Assembly (NCBI GenBank): GCA_963682175.1
Contig: OY821775.1
Coordinates: forward strand, 1,054,001-1,118,000
DNA: 64,000 nt
DNA from: Triglochin maritima
Taxonomy: Eukaryota; Streptophyta; Magnoliopsida; Alismatales; Juncaginaceae
Reading direction: 5' to 3'
Shown here piece after piece: positions 48,685 to 60,784 of this stretch; the stretch's first letter is position 1; the number at the start of each line of letters is the position of its first letter. A model generated the notes under the pieces. The model did not search any database. It was given only the letters and a program-made list of their open reading frames with translations, and was not told where the DNA came from. A program made the translations under genes and the position numbers.

Positions 48685-49300
48685 ATGGAAGAAGATGTGC
48701 CACTGCTATCTCATTGCTGGGAGCGAGTGAAGACGATAGAGTACTTGGTCCCCTCCATGTCCTCCGTGCTCCTCCACAAGTTCCCCGACGAATCGGCCTT
48801 CGGCTTTGACTACAACCAGAGCGCCATTTGGTCTCCTCTACTCACTCATTGGCGCTCCGATTCAGTTGCTGTTTCTTGCCCTCTTCAGTCTTCCTGCAAA
48901 ATTCTGTTTGATGAAAAAAACAAGAGAAGTAACAAGAAGAGGAAAAACAGGGATAAGAGCAAGAAGAGTGTGCCCACTTCGGCTTGCTTTGGTCCTAGAC
49001 TTGTAAGCAAAACCAACGCAACCTTTGTTCAGATTTTGTCTCATTGTCATTTTGTTAGTACCATCAAGCATGAATTGTTAGTCATCGTTTTTGTGTTAGA
49101 ATTTTTATTTACTTGTACAAGTTGCATTATATAATGGTCTTTAATGCCCTGGAAATCTTCCTTAATATTTTTTTCGTCTGATTTTTTCTTTATTTGTGCA
49201 GGGGTGGGGAAAGGTGCTAAGAGCAGCTACAAATCAGTTCAAGAAACAGAAAAGGTCTCCACTGTTGAAGAGAATACAACCCACTGAACACTTGCTATAG
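48685..49300 (+). CDS. Small plant protein of unknown function, 138 aa
   Basis: Two exons, 48685-49002 and 49202-49300, joined GT-AG in phase 0. The N-terminal half is neutral to acidic (MEEDVPLLSHCWERVKTIEY...), followed by a lysine/arginine-rich stretch (KNKRSNKKRKNRDKSKKS) that looks like a nuclear-localisation or nucleic-acid-binding region, and ends with a basic tail (KVLRAATNQFKKQKRSPLLKR). I do not recognise a named domain. The clean splice, matching frames and 5' leader support a real gene. Confidence is high for the gene, low for any role. Confidence 0.7.
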
Positions 49301-50475
49301 CATGCTTTTATGTTGTTGAACTAACATTCTTTTATATGTGTTGCTATAACACTACCTATAACATGCTTTTATGTTGCTGTGTTTCCCACTTGTAATTCTT
49401 CTAGTGTTGGATTTCTGCATGCGTGTGTAATCGCTATCGTTGAAGGTTATTGGGATTATGTTAGGATTAGTTTTTTGTATTATCTCCGATCAATGTTTAT
49501 ATATATGTACAAGTGAAGATGTTGTACTAGTACCCGGTATGATGCTGTGGTGTTGAGGCTATCATTTGGTTGTATTCCTAAAATCATAAAAAACATTGGG
49601 TTGTTCTTGATTTTATGTGTATATATTTTTTCAGCTATAAAGATACTGTTGAAAAGGGAACATTGTGTATGTGTTCACCACCGTGGGGTATATTACTACG
49701 TCCTTTCTGTAAAAGAAAAAAAGGATAGAAATTGCAGTTCAAATGTAGATTTTAGTAAGATTAGTAGGAATACAATTTTGTGTGGGCGTCCATGACAATA
49801 GAGCAAACGAAGTAAAAACCTCAAAATAAACACATTTCTTAAGGGTGTATCCATGACAATAGAGCAAACGAAGTAAAAACCTCAAAATAAACACATTTCT
49901 TAAGGTGTATGGTGATATGGATAAATATGAAACATGTACCCAAAAAAAACTACATTCTGAAAAAGTAAAAATGAAACATTGTAGGAGGGTCTCTTCGCAA
50001 ATAAAGCAATCCATCCCCATTAAGAATCCCCAATTCCAAATTTCCAATGACGTCAAATTACACTTTCGTAGCACGATCTCTTTGGAAATAAAGCAACCAA
50101 ACCCTCTAAAGGTAAAAACAAAACAAACAAACGAACAAACAAATCAGTGTTGATTGAACTAAATTCGGGATTAAAGAAGGAAACAATACGATAAGGGATA
50201 TAAAGACCATGAGATGAAACATTCTCTCACATTTACATAAGTAGAGTGTAATATTTGCGTCTAAAATTACCTTCGGTCTACGTCTCCCTCTCATAGTCCC
50301 ATTGCCCAAATCTACATTCACAACGATAAAAGTCTAAAAGGTTAAAATGAAACATGCAAGAGGGTCTCCTTGCAAAAACCAAAACAATTAGCCCCAATTA
50401 ATCCCCAAACGATTTTAATAAGTAACCCAATTTTCCCGAAGAGAGAAGGAAACAACCAACACAATAGGAGATAGG
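49301..50475. other. Intergenic DNA with local duplications
   Basis: No gene recognised. A tandem duplication of about 60 bp is at 49,788-49,908. Further similar short blocks (GAGGGTCTC-TCGCAAA) occur near 49,985 and 50,350. Confidence 0.4.
49788..49908. repeat. Tandem duplication of about 60 bp
   Basis: 'TCCATGACAATAGAGCAAAC' to 'CATTTCTTAAGG' occurs twice in direct orientation, essentially without change. Confidence 0.95.
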
Positions 50476-51588
50476 ATGTTGAGTGGATTATACGTCTCTT
50501 ACAAACCTCCCCTAAACCTCTCGTCGTCGTCTCCCGACGAGAACCCCCCAAACGTCTCCGCATCTCCTCTTCCTCCAGGAAGCCGAGTATTCGTCAGAAG
50601 TAAACCCCATTTTCACCTTTTGTTTCCCACATTTCTCATTTTTCTTTTGGTTGCTGTTTCTTGTACTGTTTGTGGAAGAGCACGAAAATCTAGGGTTTGT
50701 AAATTCAACTTGTGAAAGATCAATTGTTTGGGTTTTAGATTGTTAGGTGAGTTTGAATTTACGAGTTTGGTGTTTCGGGGAGAATGCGAAGGCTAGTTTT
50801 GTAATTGGTTTTCTGTGACGAAGAGTGTAGTGTCGTCAAATTACATTTTCGATTGCATTTCATTGCTTGGTTGAGAAAATTTAATGTTGTTGTTGCTCAT
50901 TGGTCTTGTTCAAATCATGGAAGTGTAATCTCATTGCATTTGTTTTAGTATAATTGGATTATCTCGTTAAAGATCACAATCCAATTTCATCATTATGAAA
51001 TCAACGCGTTTTTAACTTTTGCAAATGTCATCGGAACTTGCCTCGCCACTAAGCGAGATCTAAAAAAATTGTCTCACCAATGGATCTCTCCTTTGGAACT
51101 TTGCTAGAGCATTAGTGACCTTGTTGATGTTACATTGGGATTCATGTGGTGGGTTCTTTACTGTTACCAACAAATGTGATTAGATTATATGGAATTAGAT
51201 TCTTTGTGGTCCAATCTAGTTACATGATTACATCGAATTACATTTCATATTGATTCAGTTATGGCAACTACTAGATATGGCCTAAAGGCTAAAGCTCATT
51301 AATGTGATTTCATTTCAAAAATACTCTTTCTTAAAACTTCGTTGTATCAATACTCAGCATGGTTATTACGTTTAATTTTTCGTTCTGAAAGTGTCTATAT
51401 TGTGGCTTTGCTGCAGATTTGTCCCATTCTACAACCAAAACCAGTTTGAAGAAAGCTTTCACGGACTTTGGCCAGATAGTAAACGGTATGGGATTGGTGT
51501 CTCTGACTCATTTCTTATGTCCTAGCTCAGATGAAATTGTGGGTTCTTACAGTGACAGTTGCACGAGATAAGGATACAAAGAATTACA
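50476..51588 (+). pseudogene. Truncated RRM (RNA-binding) gene
   Basis: Exons 50476-50599, 51417-51485 and 51553-51588 join in phase and encode the first half of an RRM: RVFVRNLSHSTTKTSLKKAF (RNP2-like start and first helix), then FGQIVNVTVARDKDTKNY. The expected next exon, carrying RNP1 (GFGYV-F), is not found. The only downstream acceptor with the right position (about 51,657) leads to an in-frame stop after two codons, and bromodomain-gene sequence begins within 100 bp. Comparable proteins are small organellar RRM proteins. It is best read as a gene cut short, although a missed far exon is possible. Confidence 0.55.
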
Positions 51589-51740
51589 GTATACTTGAAT
51601 AAATTACATAATTGTGACCAAAGGGTTAAGAATATATCGATGTGCCTGTGATGCAGGTTTTTGAAGCTTCAACTTCTTGTTTGATTTATGCTATCTGAAG
51701 GGGTCTCAAGTCTCAACATGTTCATTTTGATGCTTTTACA

Positions 51741-54700
51741 GTGATATCTGGAATTAGTTTTGTAAAAACTTCTCATCTTCAGTTCTTTCACCTTTTAGCA
51801 TTAGCAATGACGTTTACTGGAAAGTTGGTGCTCAAGAGAAAATTGAAACCTGCAACTGAAAATATCCAAATGGAAGGCAGAAAAAGGCCAAATGTGGAGT
51901 CACATTTTGTCAATGATAACCATGAAATTATCACAGCATATGGTAGTGTGAGAAAAACAAATTTCCTTGCCCTTACTGTATCTGATTCTCAAGGACAACT
52001 GCCGCCCAATAGTGGGAACGTGCAGGCTTCATCTAATCATAAATGGGCAGCTAGCTTGGTTTTTCAACAAGACCTGGATGATGGTGATGGTTCGGGTAAT
52101 GCTAATGCGGTTGTTGATGAGAGCTGTAAAAAAACTGATTCCTTAAGAACTACTGTTTATGGATGTTGAAGTACAAAATGTCTGGATTGTCAGAAGAAAA
52201 GGCAGGGAATGGGTCCCCGTAGAGTCACACAGTGTGGGGGAATATTGAAGAAGTTAATGTCACATGAATATGGTTGGGTATTTAACCAACCTGTTGATCC
52301 TGTAAAGTTGGGTATTCCAGATTATTTTTCCATAATCACTAAACCCATGGATTTGAGCATGGTAAAGAATAAGCTTGAAAATATGCTATACTCAAATGCC
52401 ATAGAGTTCTTTGAAGATGTGAAGCTAACTTTTGACAATGCGATGTGATACAATCCTCCAAGTAATAGTGTCCACATCATGGCAAATAAGCTTAGAAGCA
52501 TTTTCACTTCTTCTTGGAAATCTTGAGAGGCAAGATACACAGAGCAAGAAGCGGACAGTTTACAGCAAAAGACAAATAAGAAGACACCAAACTCCAGGCA
52601 GAAGGTTGGAGGGAACTCTTCCAATGGTCTGAAGTCAAGCTCTCGGAGATCCTTGGTATATGTGGAAGTGAGTAGCCTAATATTATTTTTTGCTATTCCG
52701 ATCAATTCATGGGTTGTCAAGAAGCCTTCTGCTCCTTTAATTGGCTTGTATATGTATGTGAGTGATCCTTTCTGTTTGTAAACAGTCGTCTGATGTGAAA
52801 GTTACGTGTGGAGATTCTAACACACAGTTCTGCAAAGGTACCGGAAACATTAACTTGTTGTTGTACTTCATTCTCAAGACTATTAGGATTTGCTAAAAAT
52901 GTATAAAAGTGCGCCTATAACAAAAGTTGTTGCACATTATAAATTCACTAATCACTAGGATGTCAGCTCATTTTGTAGTTTTTTATGTTATGTTTTCGAT
53001 TTTCTCATACAATTTTGCATATATAAGTCACTCCAGCATCATTGGTTGTACTTTGCACCTATGTTTGATTTTTTCTCTTCTCTTGCAGTTACAGTTTCTG
53101 TAGTCTTCCTCAGAAGTTAACCTTATTGCCCTGCAGGTTTGGAGAGCTCATCAATTAGTAGTAAGACAAAAGCTATCAATGGTCGCGATGTTGTATGTAT
53201 TCTGTATCCCTTATTTCATTTTGCTAGGTTGTCATAAATTTGTCCTATTCTTATGAACCTGTATTCAAGTAGATCCAGAGATACAAGAGTTCTCTAGTGG
53301 ATCAGCAGGAAGGTCATTATAATATATTTTCTGATGGTGAGTAAATCGTTTTCGTTTTTCTTAGGTTTAAATCCCATCAATGCTCATTGCTTATGCAGGA
53401 GTACTGTACTTTACAGGGGCTGCCAGCATTGCTGACGATGTTGGTACTGTTCCACAAACAACTTGTGGTAAAGGTTTGTTGTGATTCCTTATCTATATGT
53501 TTCTCCATTTGAGCCCCCATTGCTCATATCAGTTCTGTGTAAAGTGAATGCTGTTCGTTTTCTTGGCAAAAGTGGAGGTCATCATTTGTGCAGTTCTATA
53601 ATTTGAATGCCATGGCAGAATAGTCATAGCTTAGTAGAGAATACTCATTTAGGCTTCATATGGTCAGGAATTGAAGGTCGCAGGGAAAAACAATTATCGC
53701 CAGGCAATTCATTGAGAGCTTCTGTGCTCAAGAGCCGTTTTGCTGATACAATCAATAAGGCACAAACCAAAACACTTCTTAATCATGTGGTATATCTCAT
53801 CCTATGCTTTGGTTTTCAAGTTAAAGAATGTAAGTGCGACAGTTTATGATTTCACTTGACATGACATGCTTTGGGGTTCCTATCCGGTCTCAGAGCGAGA
53901 AAAGGGAATCATGGCTGCAGCAAGAGAAACAGAACCATGAAAAGAAGCAGCAGGAAGGTAATCTTGTTTTTAATACTTTCTCATATGCTGTATGTTGCGT
54001 TATTTTTTTAATTTGAGGTTTACAGTGTCTCTTATGTACTTTTATTATTGATTGGTGATGCTATTTTTGAATTAAAAATACACTTGACATGAACCCCAAT
54101 ATATATGGATGCCATAACTAAACCATGAGGTACTTTCTAACGCTTTCTGATGAACCATTTGCAATGCGAAAAATGATCATGCGGATCCCATATATTCTCA
54201 CATGGCCAAATTTGGCACTTAATGTTGTGTGTGCCATTAGTAATGGATGCATTATCCATAGAAATTGCCATTCTGAAATTACTCTGTGCTAGTAGCATAC
54301 TAAGTCTGCCGGATAAATTTTATTTTCAAAATTGTAGAATCTCTTGCTGATAGGTCTTTTACTTCGTTTCTGATACGTTGCAGAGAAGGCAAACATCCAA
54401 GCAAAAATCGAAGCGGCTAAAGCTGCTCTAAGAATGAAAGAGGAAACTGAGAAGAAACATAGGGAGAAGCAAAGGCAGGCGGCTAGACTGGCAGTGCAAA
54501 AGGTAATGTTTCTAATGGCCGGCTCTTTCTTTTGTTGTCAATACGAGTTTCTGCTCTTAATCTGCACTATTTTAAATACCTGATGTTATTTCATGTTATC
54601 TCAATTCAAGAGTAATAGCTCATATCAAATGCTATTCGATATTTCAGATGGAAAAGCCCGTTGACTTTGATGAAAACCTCGGTTTACTAACAGATCTTCA

Positions 54701-54909
54701 GAGCATTGGTGCACAAGACTAAAATGTCCAATAATTTGGCTATAAATGACATGGATGGATTTGGGCCAACAGGTCTTGGTTCTTCCAATGTTCTGGAGCT
54801 GTTGGGCTTGTTTATGAAGGATGAGGATATGGATGAGGAGATCGAAGAATGTTTTTCAGCTGAGATGGTAAAAAGCAATATGGAAGAAGGGGAGATACGT
54901 TCCACTTAA
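51741..54909 (+). pseudogene. GTE-type bromodomain protein pseudogene
   Basis: A bromodomain of the plant GTE/BET type is readable at about 52,200-52,540 ([20 protein letters not shown], then [20 protein letters not shown], then [14 protein letters not shown]). Later segments match the GTE C-terminal half: a charged coiled-coil-like exon at about 54,385-54,500 (KANIQAKIEAAKAALRMKEE) and an ending with EEGEIRST. Lesions in one frame: TGA at 52,167-52,169 before the domain, TGA at 52,446-52,448 inside it and TGA at 52,524-52,526 after it, plus a frame change near 54,720 between the exon giving VDFDENLGLLTDL and the final block. Introns are retained, so this is a decayed gene, not a retro-copy. 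Intact GTEs bind acetylated histones. Confidence 0.8.
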
Positions 54910-56781
54910 AGTTGGTATTATTGTTTGCTTCACTTTCAGGTTTGATTTGAATGAAGTACGCATGTCAACCAATAAAAATAATGAAAAAAGAAATGACGCC
55001 TCTAGTGTCCTGTGTCCTTAGCTTTTGCTGCTACTCGATTGGTTTTCTAAACATTTGGTTTTTACTGGTTTTTACTTATGGTAAACAATTCCATAGTCTC
55101 AGTCAGGGACGATGAGGAGGTTTCTTTCACATTGATGTACTGTAATTTAACAATTTTCCCACGATTATATCTCTTAATTGTGGGACCTTTTCGTTTTCTT
55201 CCAATTTTGTTTTTTTTTCTTTTCCTTTTGTTCCCTTTTGGCTATCTATTTAATGATTAAAAAAATCTTCAGCATAGTGCCTTGTCTGTTTATTGCCTTC
55301 TGAAGATATAGATACTAATAGCAATAGAAAATCTCATGCAAATTCTCTTATGATTTTATATATATTCTCATGGGTGTGTATTCCCTTATTTGATAAACCA
55401 TTCAAAAGAAAAAAATGGTGTTGCATTTTAGGCTACAAAAAGCTCTTTCAAGTCAAGTGGAATAACATTTGTTTCTTACATGTCTAAGGCTTGATGAGTT
55501 GAAGGGAGGAGGCTGCTCCGAGGAAAGATCGAGCCTGAGGTTGTTCAGTTGTGCTTGGATATTGCTAGTCAGTAGCATCTAATTCGACAGCAGCTGGAAG
55601 GCTGAAGACTTGCTAGTCAGGAGCATCTAATTCGACAGGAGCTGGAAGGCTTGAAGACTTGCTAGTCAGGAGCATCTAATTCGACAGCAGCAGGAAGACT
55701 TGAAGACGTGTATGACGTTGGCTGGAAAGATGGACATAGATTTGTCACAATTCAATGTATCTACAACTTAGTTAACCTAACTATATGTTAGATGTTGATC
55801 ATATGAAATCTTTAAGTTTGTTTGTCAAATCTAAGGTTTGGGTCTTGCTAGGCAGGAGCATCTAAGTCGACGACAGCAGGAGAAGTAGGTCGCCTGGAAC
55901 ACGTGGAGTGGCTCACAACAGTTGTGGAAGTGAAGATGGGCGTAAATCTATCACAGTTAATCATGGTTATATCTTAAATGCAGGAAAGCGGTGGAGTGGG
56001 AAAAAAGATGACGGCCGTCACTCCCCTTTCTCCACCACCATTGTATAAAATATACTTGTCAAATTTAGGATTTTGATTTCGATGATGTTTAGTTCCATGG
56101 GGCAGACGAGGCAATGTTGCCGCTGCGGCTGAGGCATGCCTAGGGCCGTAGCATTGTTATTATCTTGGTTTTGTGTAGGAATGATTGCTTTCTTTAAATA
56201 ACATCTTTATATGAGTTTAGCTATTTGGAACACGGTTTAAATTAGTTCGTGTATGTATATTTGGATGATTAGTTGTTTGGTCGTCTATTGGATGAATAGC
56301 TTCATGTATATTCATTATGTGAGATTTACTTTTCTAGTTATGTCAGATTTGAACTTGAGTGGATGTCTTAACAAAGTGCCACTATATGAAAGCAAGGCTT
56401 TCTAGGCTTCCTATTTGGGCTGGAGTCCACTTTCCCGGAAACAGTAGGAGATGAGTCATTATCGTAGAGCCAATTCGTCGCTACCAAAGAAGCAAAAGAA
56501 ACAACAAATTATTCCCAGAACATTGTATCTAAACATAGTAAAAAACTTAATCCACCCAAAAATAGGATATGGTTATAAGAGGAGGGGGAAAAAGTAAGAA
56601 ACCATTTCTTCTCCTCTGACATTGCCTATAACAACCACCACCAATCACAAGACTCCCAATTCAAAGGCCAAATCATAGGAAGAAAGAAGCCTTCTCCAAA
56701 GGCAAGCTAGTCCTTGTATCCTTTGTAGAGAGCTCTCCATTCTTTTCTTCCTTGATTTCTTCTTGTGATATTTCTCATCAA
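54910..56781. other. Intergenic DNA between the GTE pseudogene and the C2-domain gene
   Basis: No gene recognised. It includes a short tandem repeat at 55,565-55,710, listed separately. Sequence upstream of 56,782 has leader-like features (TTCTTCCTTGATTTC). Confidence 0.45.
55565..55710. repeat. Short tandem repeat, three units of about 48 bp
   Basis: 'CTAGTCAG-AGCATCTAATTC' followed by GACAGCAGCTGGAAGGCTTGAAGACTTG repeats three times, with a fourth diverged copy near 55,848 (GGCAGGAGCATCTAAGTCGAC). Possibly a minisatellite. Confidence 0.85.
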
Positions 56782-57922
56782 ATGGACAATCTTCTCGGCC
56801 TTCTTCGAGTTCGTGTTCTTAGAGGAGTCAAACTTGCAGCAAGGGATGCTATAGCTAGTGATCCATATGTTGTTTTAAGGATGGGCAATAAGGTTTGTTA
56901 TATTGATGTTAATCCTTGTTTTTTATTAAAAAATTGTGATTGATGTACTTTCTTGATTCTTCGCTGGTTTTTTCTTCTTCTGAGAATTACGAATCACATG
57001 CTTAAAATCACACAATGTCAATATATTGACATTTCATGGAGAATTCAAATCTTATAAATTGGTGTAGAAATATTTACACTTACACAACCGTGTAGATATA
57101 TGCATCACAACCATACTTCGAAATATCATTATCTTCATCGCGTAAGCGTATTCAAATATGTGGGTAATTACATATTTGACTTTCACTTTGAAAAATAACG
57201 CAAGCAAATAGTAGGCTCTATTAATCATAAAAATCTCACGTAACTCAACCAGCATTAGTAGATATGTTCAAGCTCATGCTGCAGAACAACATTATTTGGA
57301 GGATGACATAATTGATTGTTTGTTCTTCTCTCATAAAATTATTATAATAAATAATTTTTTTTGTTTTTGCAGAAACTGAAGACTAGCGTTAAAAATGGAA
57401 ATCTGAATCCAGTATGGGATGAAGATCTAACTCTTTCCATTGCAGACCCAATCATGCCTATCAGACTTGTATGTTCATTCATTCCATCATGCATTTTTTT
57501 TCTTCATTATGTTTTCTTTTACTTACGAAGTTGTTAACATAATTTAGTTTCTGATTAACATAACTTTCGACTTTCCTGCGTTGATTTTGCATGCAGTACC
57601 ACCACTCACTTTTTTGTTATTTCGCATGCAGGAGGTCTTCGACAAAGACACATTTAGCAAAGACGACAAGATGGGTGATGCCGAAATCGACATTCAACCA
57701 ATCCTCTACGCCGTGAAGATGGGCCCTTTGGACCTCCCGGACGGCACTGCGATACGTAGAGTGCAGCCAAGCCCAGAGAATTGCCTCTCGTTCGAAAGCG
57801 AGGTTGTTTGGAGCAACGGAAGTTTCATCCAAGACATGACTATCAAACTAAGAAATGTGGAATGTGGTGAGATCAAACTCCACCTTCAATGGGTCAACCT
57901 TCCCGGGGCGCAAGGTTTATAA
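56782..57922 (+). CDS. C2-domain ABA-related (CAR) family protein
   Basis: Exons 56782-56892, 57373-57468 and 57632-57922, all GT-AG, 165 aa, the usual length for CAR proteins. It reads as one C2 domain: LLGLLRVRVLRGVKLAARD, then SDPYVVLRMG, the plant-specific NPVWDEDLTLSI block, then the Ca2+-binding loop VFDKDTFSKDDKMGDAEIDI, and the C-terminal CGEIKLHLQWVNLP. The acidic residues of the calcium-binding loops are present (DP near residue 27; DKD and DD in the second loop). In Arabidopsis, CAR proteins recruit PYR/PYL ABA receptors to membranes in a Ca2+-dependent way. The gene has no visible lesion. Confidence 0.9.
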
Positions 57923-57956
57923 TTTATATCATTGCGCCGCGGTTAGGGGTTTGAGA

Positions 57957-57998
57957 GAGAAGAAGAAGAAGAAGAAGAAGAAGAAGAAGAAGAAGAAA
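57957..57998. repeat. (GAA)n microsatellite in the 3' region of the CAR gene
   Basis: About 13 GAA units, interrupted little, 35 bp after the stop codon. Confidence 0.95.
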
Positions 57999-59545
57999 AT
58001 TAACGTTTGAAATTAAGAATTTCATTGCAAAAGGTGATGTGTTCGCTTGATTTGTGCTCGTGAAAGAGGGAGGTTAGTAATTGCATGTGCTTTTTGTTAC
58101 ACTAAAAAAGAGATAATTACATGTACGTATGGATAAAGATTTATGTCCATGTTACGATGAATGAGATGTTGATCGAGATTATGGTCAGTTGAGTTTCATC
58201 TTTGCTTAACTTATGATGCTAGCTAGTCTAACCTTTTATGAAGTCGTTTTTGTTGCCACGTATAGTTATTAACTAATTTTGTTATTCTAAGTGTTTATAA
58301 AACGCAATACTACTTTCGGAATTTCATATACATCTCTGAAGTATTTTTTCCCGAGTTTATATCCTTAAATACTGGAAACTTGAAGTACATCCCTTAGGCG
58401 TATAGCGATTGTAATGAGAGAGAAATTATTGAGAACCTTTTTAATTGATTAAACGTGGAGAAGGAAAAAAAAAAAGAATCAGTGGGTGAGGAAGAAAGAT
58501 CGCCATCTTGTATATATATACTAATGAAATAGTAAAGATTGATGAAAACATGTGCTTCACATGTTAGATGGTGGGACGTTCAAACAATAAAGGAAGGAAG
58601 ATCTAAAGAGAGTTAGATGTACACATTCAATTATCTGGACTTTTTCGAAAGAAAGAGGGTGTGGTTAGAAGTGAAAAGAGGGTGATCTATAACTAGTTAA
58701 TGTTTCCGTTCCTGCCTAGCGTGTTGGTCTTGGTTTCTTCATTTTCATCCATTGACTTCAAGAAATTTTGAACATAAATACGTTTTGACACATGATCTCG
58801 TGCGTACATATATTCATCCGCAACAAACAAATACCATGTGAAGTATTTTGCCCCCCATTTTGTCTGCTCTATCCCATTTTGAATCCCAAGCATGCAAATG
58901 CATTTTTTATTTATTCGATATCTCGTGTTGACTATCTCAAACATGTCTTCTGGTTTCTGCCTGTGCAATGAGAAAGAGGTATGGCAATTGATGCAACACT
59001 CCATAAGCACTGGCTTCTAACAAATGAGTAGTATTCGTTTGATTGTTAGAAAATAAATTGAATGCCCATTTCCAGAACACTACAAAAGGTTTTTGGTAAC
59101 CGGGATCTCACTCACTCTCCAAGACATAAGAATGAAAATAGAAATCAAGTAACACAGTAGATGAATATATATTAGAGCTTTTGTAAAATACACCTAGGAC
59201 TTGTTTTGCAGTGGAGCAAAAACATTCATGTGTAAAAATGATGTTTAACTTTTCGAAGTACAAAATCAACTGTTATCGCAAAGAACTTGCCATCCATACT
59301 TCTGCTCCTCCATCTTCGAAGAAACTTACTCCAGCTCAAACATCTTCACACAACGCTCCCACAAAGTTGTGAATTATCAATTATTGCAATGTCCATAAAT
59401 ATATAATATGGTGACATGCCGTATAATATGGTTCAGCCACCCCACACCAAATCTATGAACAATTAGGAAATGGAGCTACCCAAAGCATTCAAATATATAT
59501 GGGCTATAAGTATCAACGAAATAAAGAGGATTAAGAGGTGCATTC
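57999..59545. other. Intergenic DNA between the CAR gene and the acylated-protein gene
   Basis: No gene with recognisable family. A 105-codon open frame at 58,693-59,010 (-) has no family I know and no clear splice context; I do not annotate it as a gene. Confidence 0.4.
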
Positions 59546-60166
59546 CTATAGAAAGATAAAGCATTCCAATGAAACTAGAGGATTTTCCAAAGTTTCCTTT
59601 CGCTTAGCCTCATCGTCTCCAGCTTCGGTCTTCATAGGACCACCATCCACATATCTCGAAGGTGGTGCCCAGCTTGGGGATCGCTGGCCAGACCTTCCTC
59701 TAGTTGGGGAACCAGACCTTGCAAACCCTTCACCAATATCAGGAGTGTCATGAGAACCATCCCCCCCTGACAAAGATCTTCCAGACGCCACACGATCATC
59801 TTGCCTACTTAAATGGCAAGGTGAGGATTTGCTTACGCCATCAAAGCTGAACTCGCCAGAGCTGGATCTTGATCTAAGGAGCTTGACAGGGCTAGCAGCA
59901 TGGCCCACTTTCTTGAACTCCGCTTCTTCATCTTGTCTCTTCCACGTCGTTATGAACCTATGATCGTCTTCTTGAACTGAAAATTCATCTTTGTTCCTTT
60001 CTGCTGATGACAGCTTGGGTGTCTCTGACAGAACTTCCTTCACCACTGCAGGTTCCTCATCAGACTCGATAACGGCAGCACCATCTGATTGCCAAGATTT
60101 TCCAGCATCCTGCTTGGTTGCCGGAACTTCATTCTCTTTGCTGTCGTAGCTCAAACAAGCACCCAT
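59546..60166 (-). CDS. Predicted myristoylated/palmitoylated protein of unknown function
   Basis: I start at ATG 60,166 (frame also open upstream) because it gives MGACLSYDSK, an N-terminal Gly plus Cys typical of N-myristoylation with palmitoylation. The 206-aa product is otherwise low-complexity: Ser/Glu/Asp-rich spacers, then a Ser/Arg-rich C-terminal part with motifs such as VKLLRSRSSSGEF and SGSPTRGRSGQRSPSWAPPSR. Proteins of this type exist widely in plants but the family is uncharacterised. A splice acceptor may lie just upstream (TTTCTGTAG), so the leader may have an intron. Likely membrane-anchored; nothing further is supported. Confidence 0.65.
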   Translation of the reverse strand: MGACLSYDSKENEVPATKQDAGKSWQSDGAAVIESDEEPAVVKEVLSETPKLSSAERNKDEFSVQEDDHRFITTWKRQDEEAEFKKVGHAASPVKLLRSRSSSGEFSFDGVSKSSPCHLSRQDDRVASGRSLSGGDGSHDTPDIGEGFARSGSPTRGRSGQRSPSWAPPSRYVDGGPMKTEAGDDEAKRKETLENPLVSLECFIFL

Positions 60167-60181
60167 GGCTGCGTACTGCAC

Positions 60182-60780
60182 TACAGAAATGCGAATGAAG
60201 AAGACAGAGAGCTCTCATTTATTGAAGAAAGCTGACACCCCCACAGTCTTCTACTTTCTTTCAATGACACTACAAGCTAGCATGAAAATAAATAATTGGG
60301 AATTAAATTAAAAAAGGGTCGGCTTATTGTTGTTGTCTCGTGCATCAGTGCATGTGCTATGCTTTACGGATCTTGCCCATGAGAGAACATGGCCAGAAAG
60401 ATGGGCATATCTGGTCTCTGACAAAAGTGGAACGTGGACATGAGAAGAAGAAATGTCTTCACCTTTTTGTCGTTATATAATGTATACACAATAAGGGCAG
60501 GGTCACCCAAGTGACATATTTCTTCTTTGTTGGTGTGCTTGTGGCCCCACTAATTTCTGTGATAGATCTTATTCACATTCTTCATGGAATGGCTGTTTTG
60601 AATGAATAAATACAATGACTCCAAGATACAAGAAAATAGTGGTAAACAGAGAACCCTCTTATGCAGCTGTCGATGTTGACACCGATGCTGTAACATTATC
60701 AGAACAACGGAAAATTTTAAAATTTGAACATACAATCAATTGAAGACATTACGAAAAGACACACACAGGTGCACCAACAT
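60182..60780. other. Intergenic DNA upstream of the acylated-protein gene
   Basis: Probable promoter and leader for the gene read leftwards. No other feature recognised. Confidence 0.35.
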
Positions 60781-60784
60781 ATAA

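Noticed and set aside
58693..59010. 105-codon minus-strand open frame between the CAR and acylated-protein genes
   Set aside because: No recognised family, no convincing splice or promoter context. Left unannotated, though a diverged gene fragment is possible.
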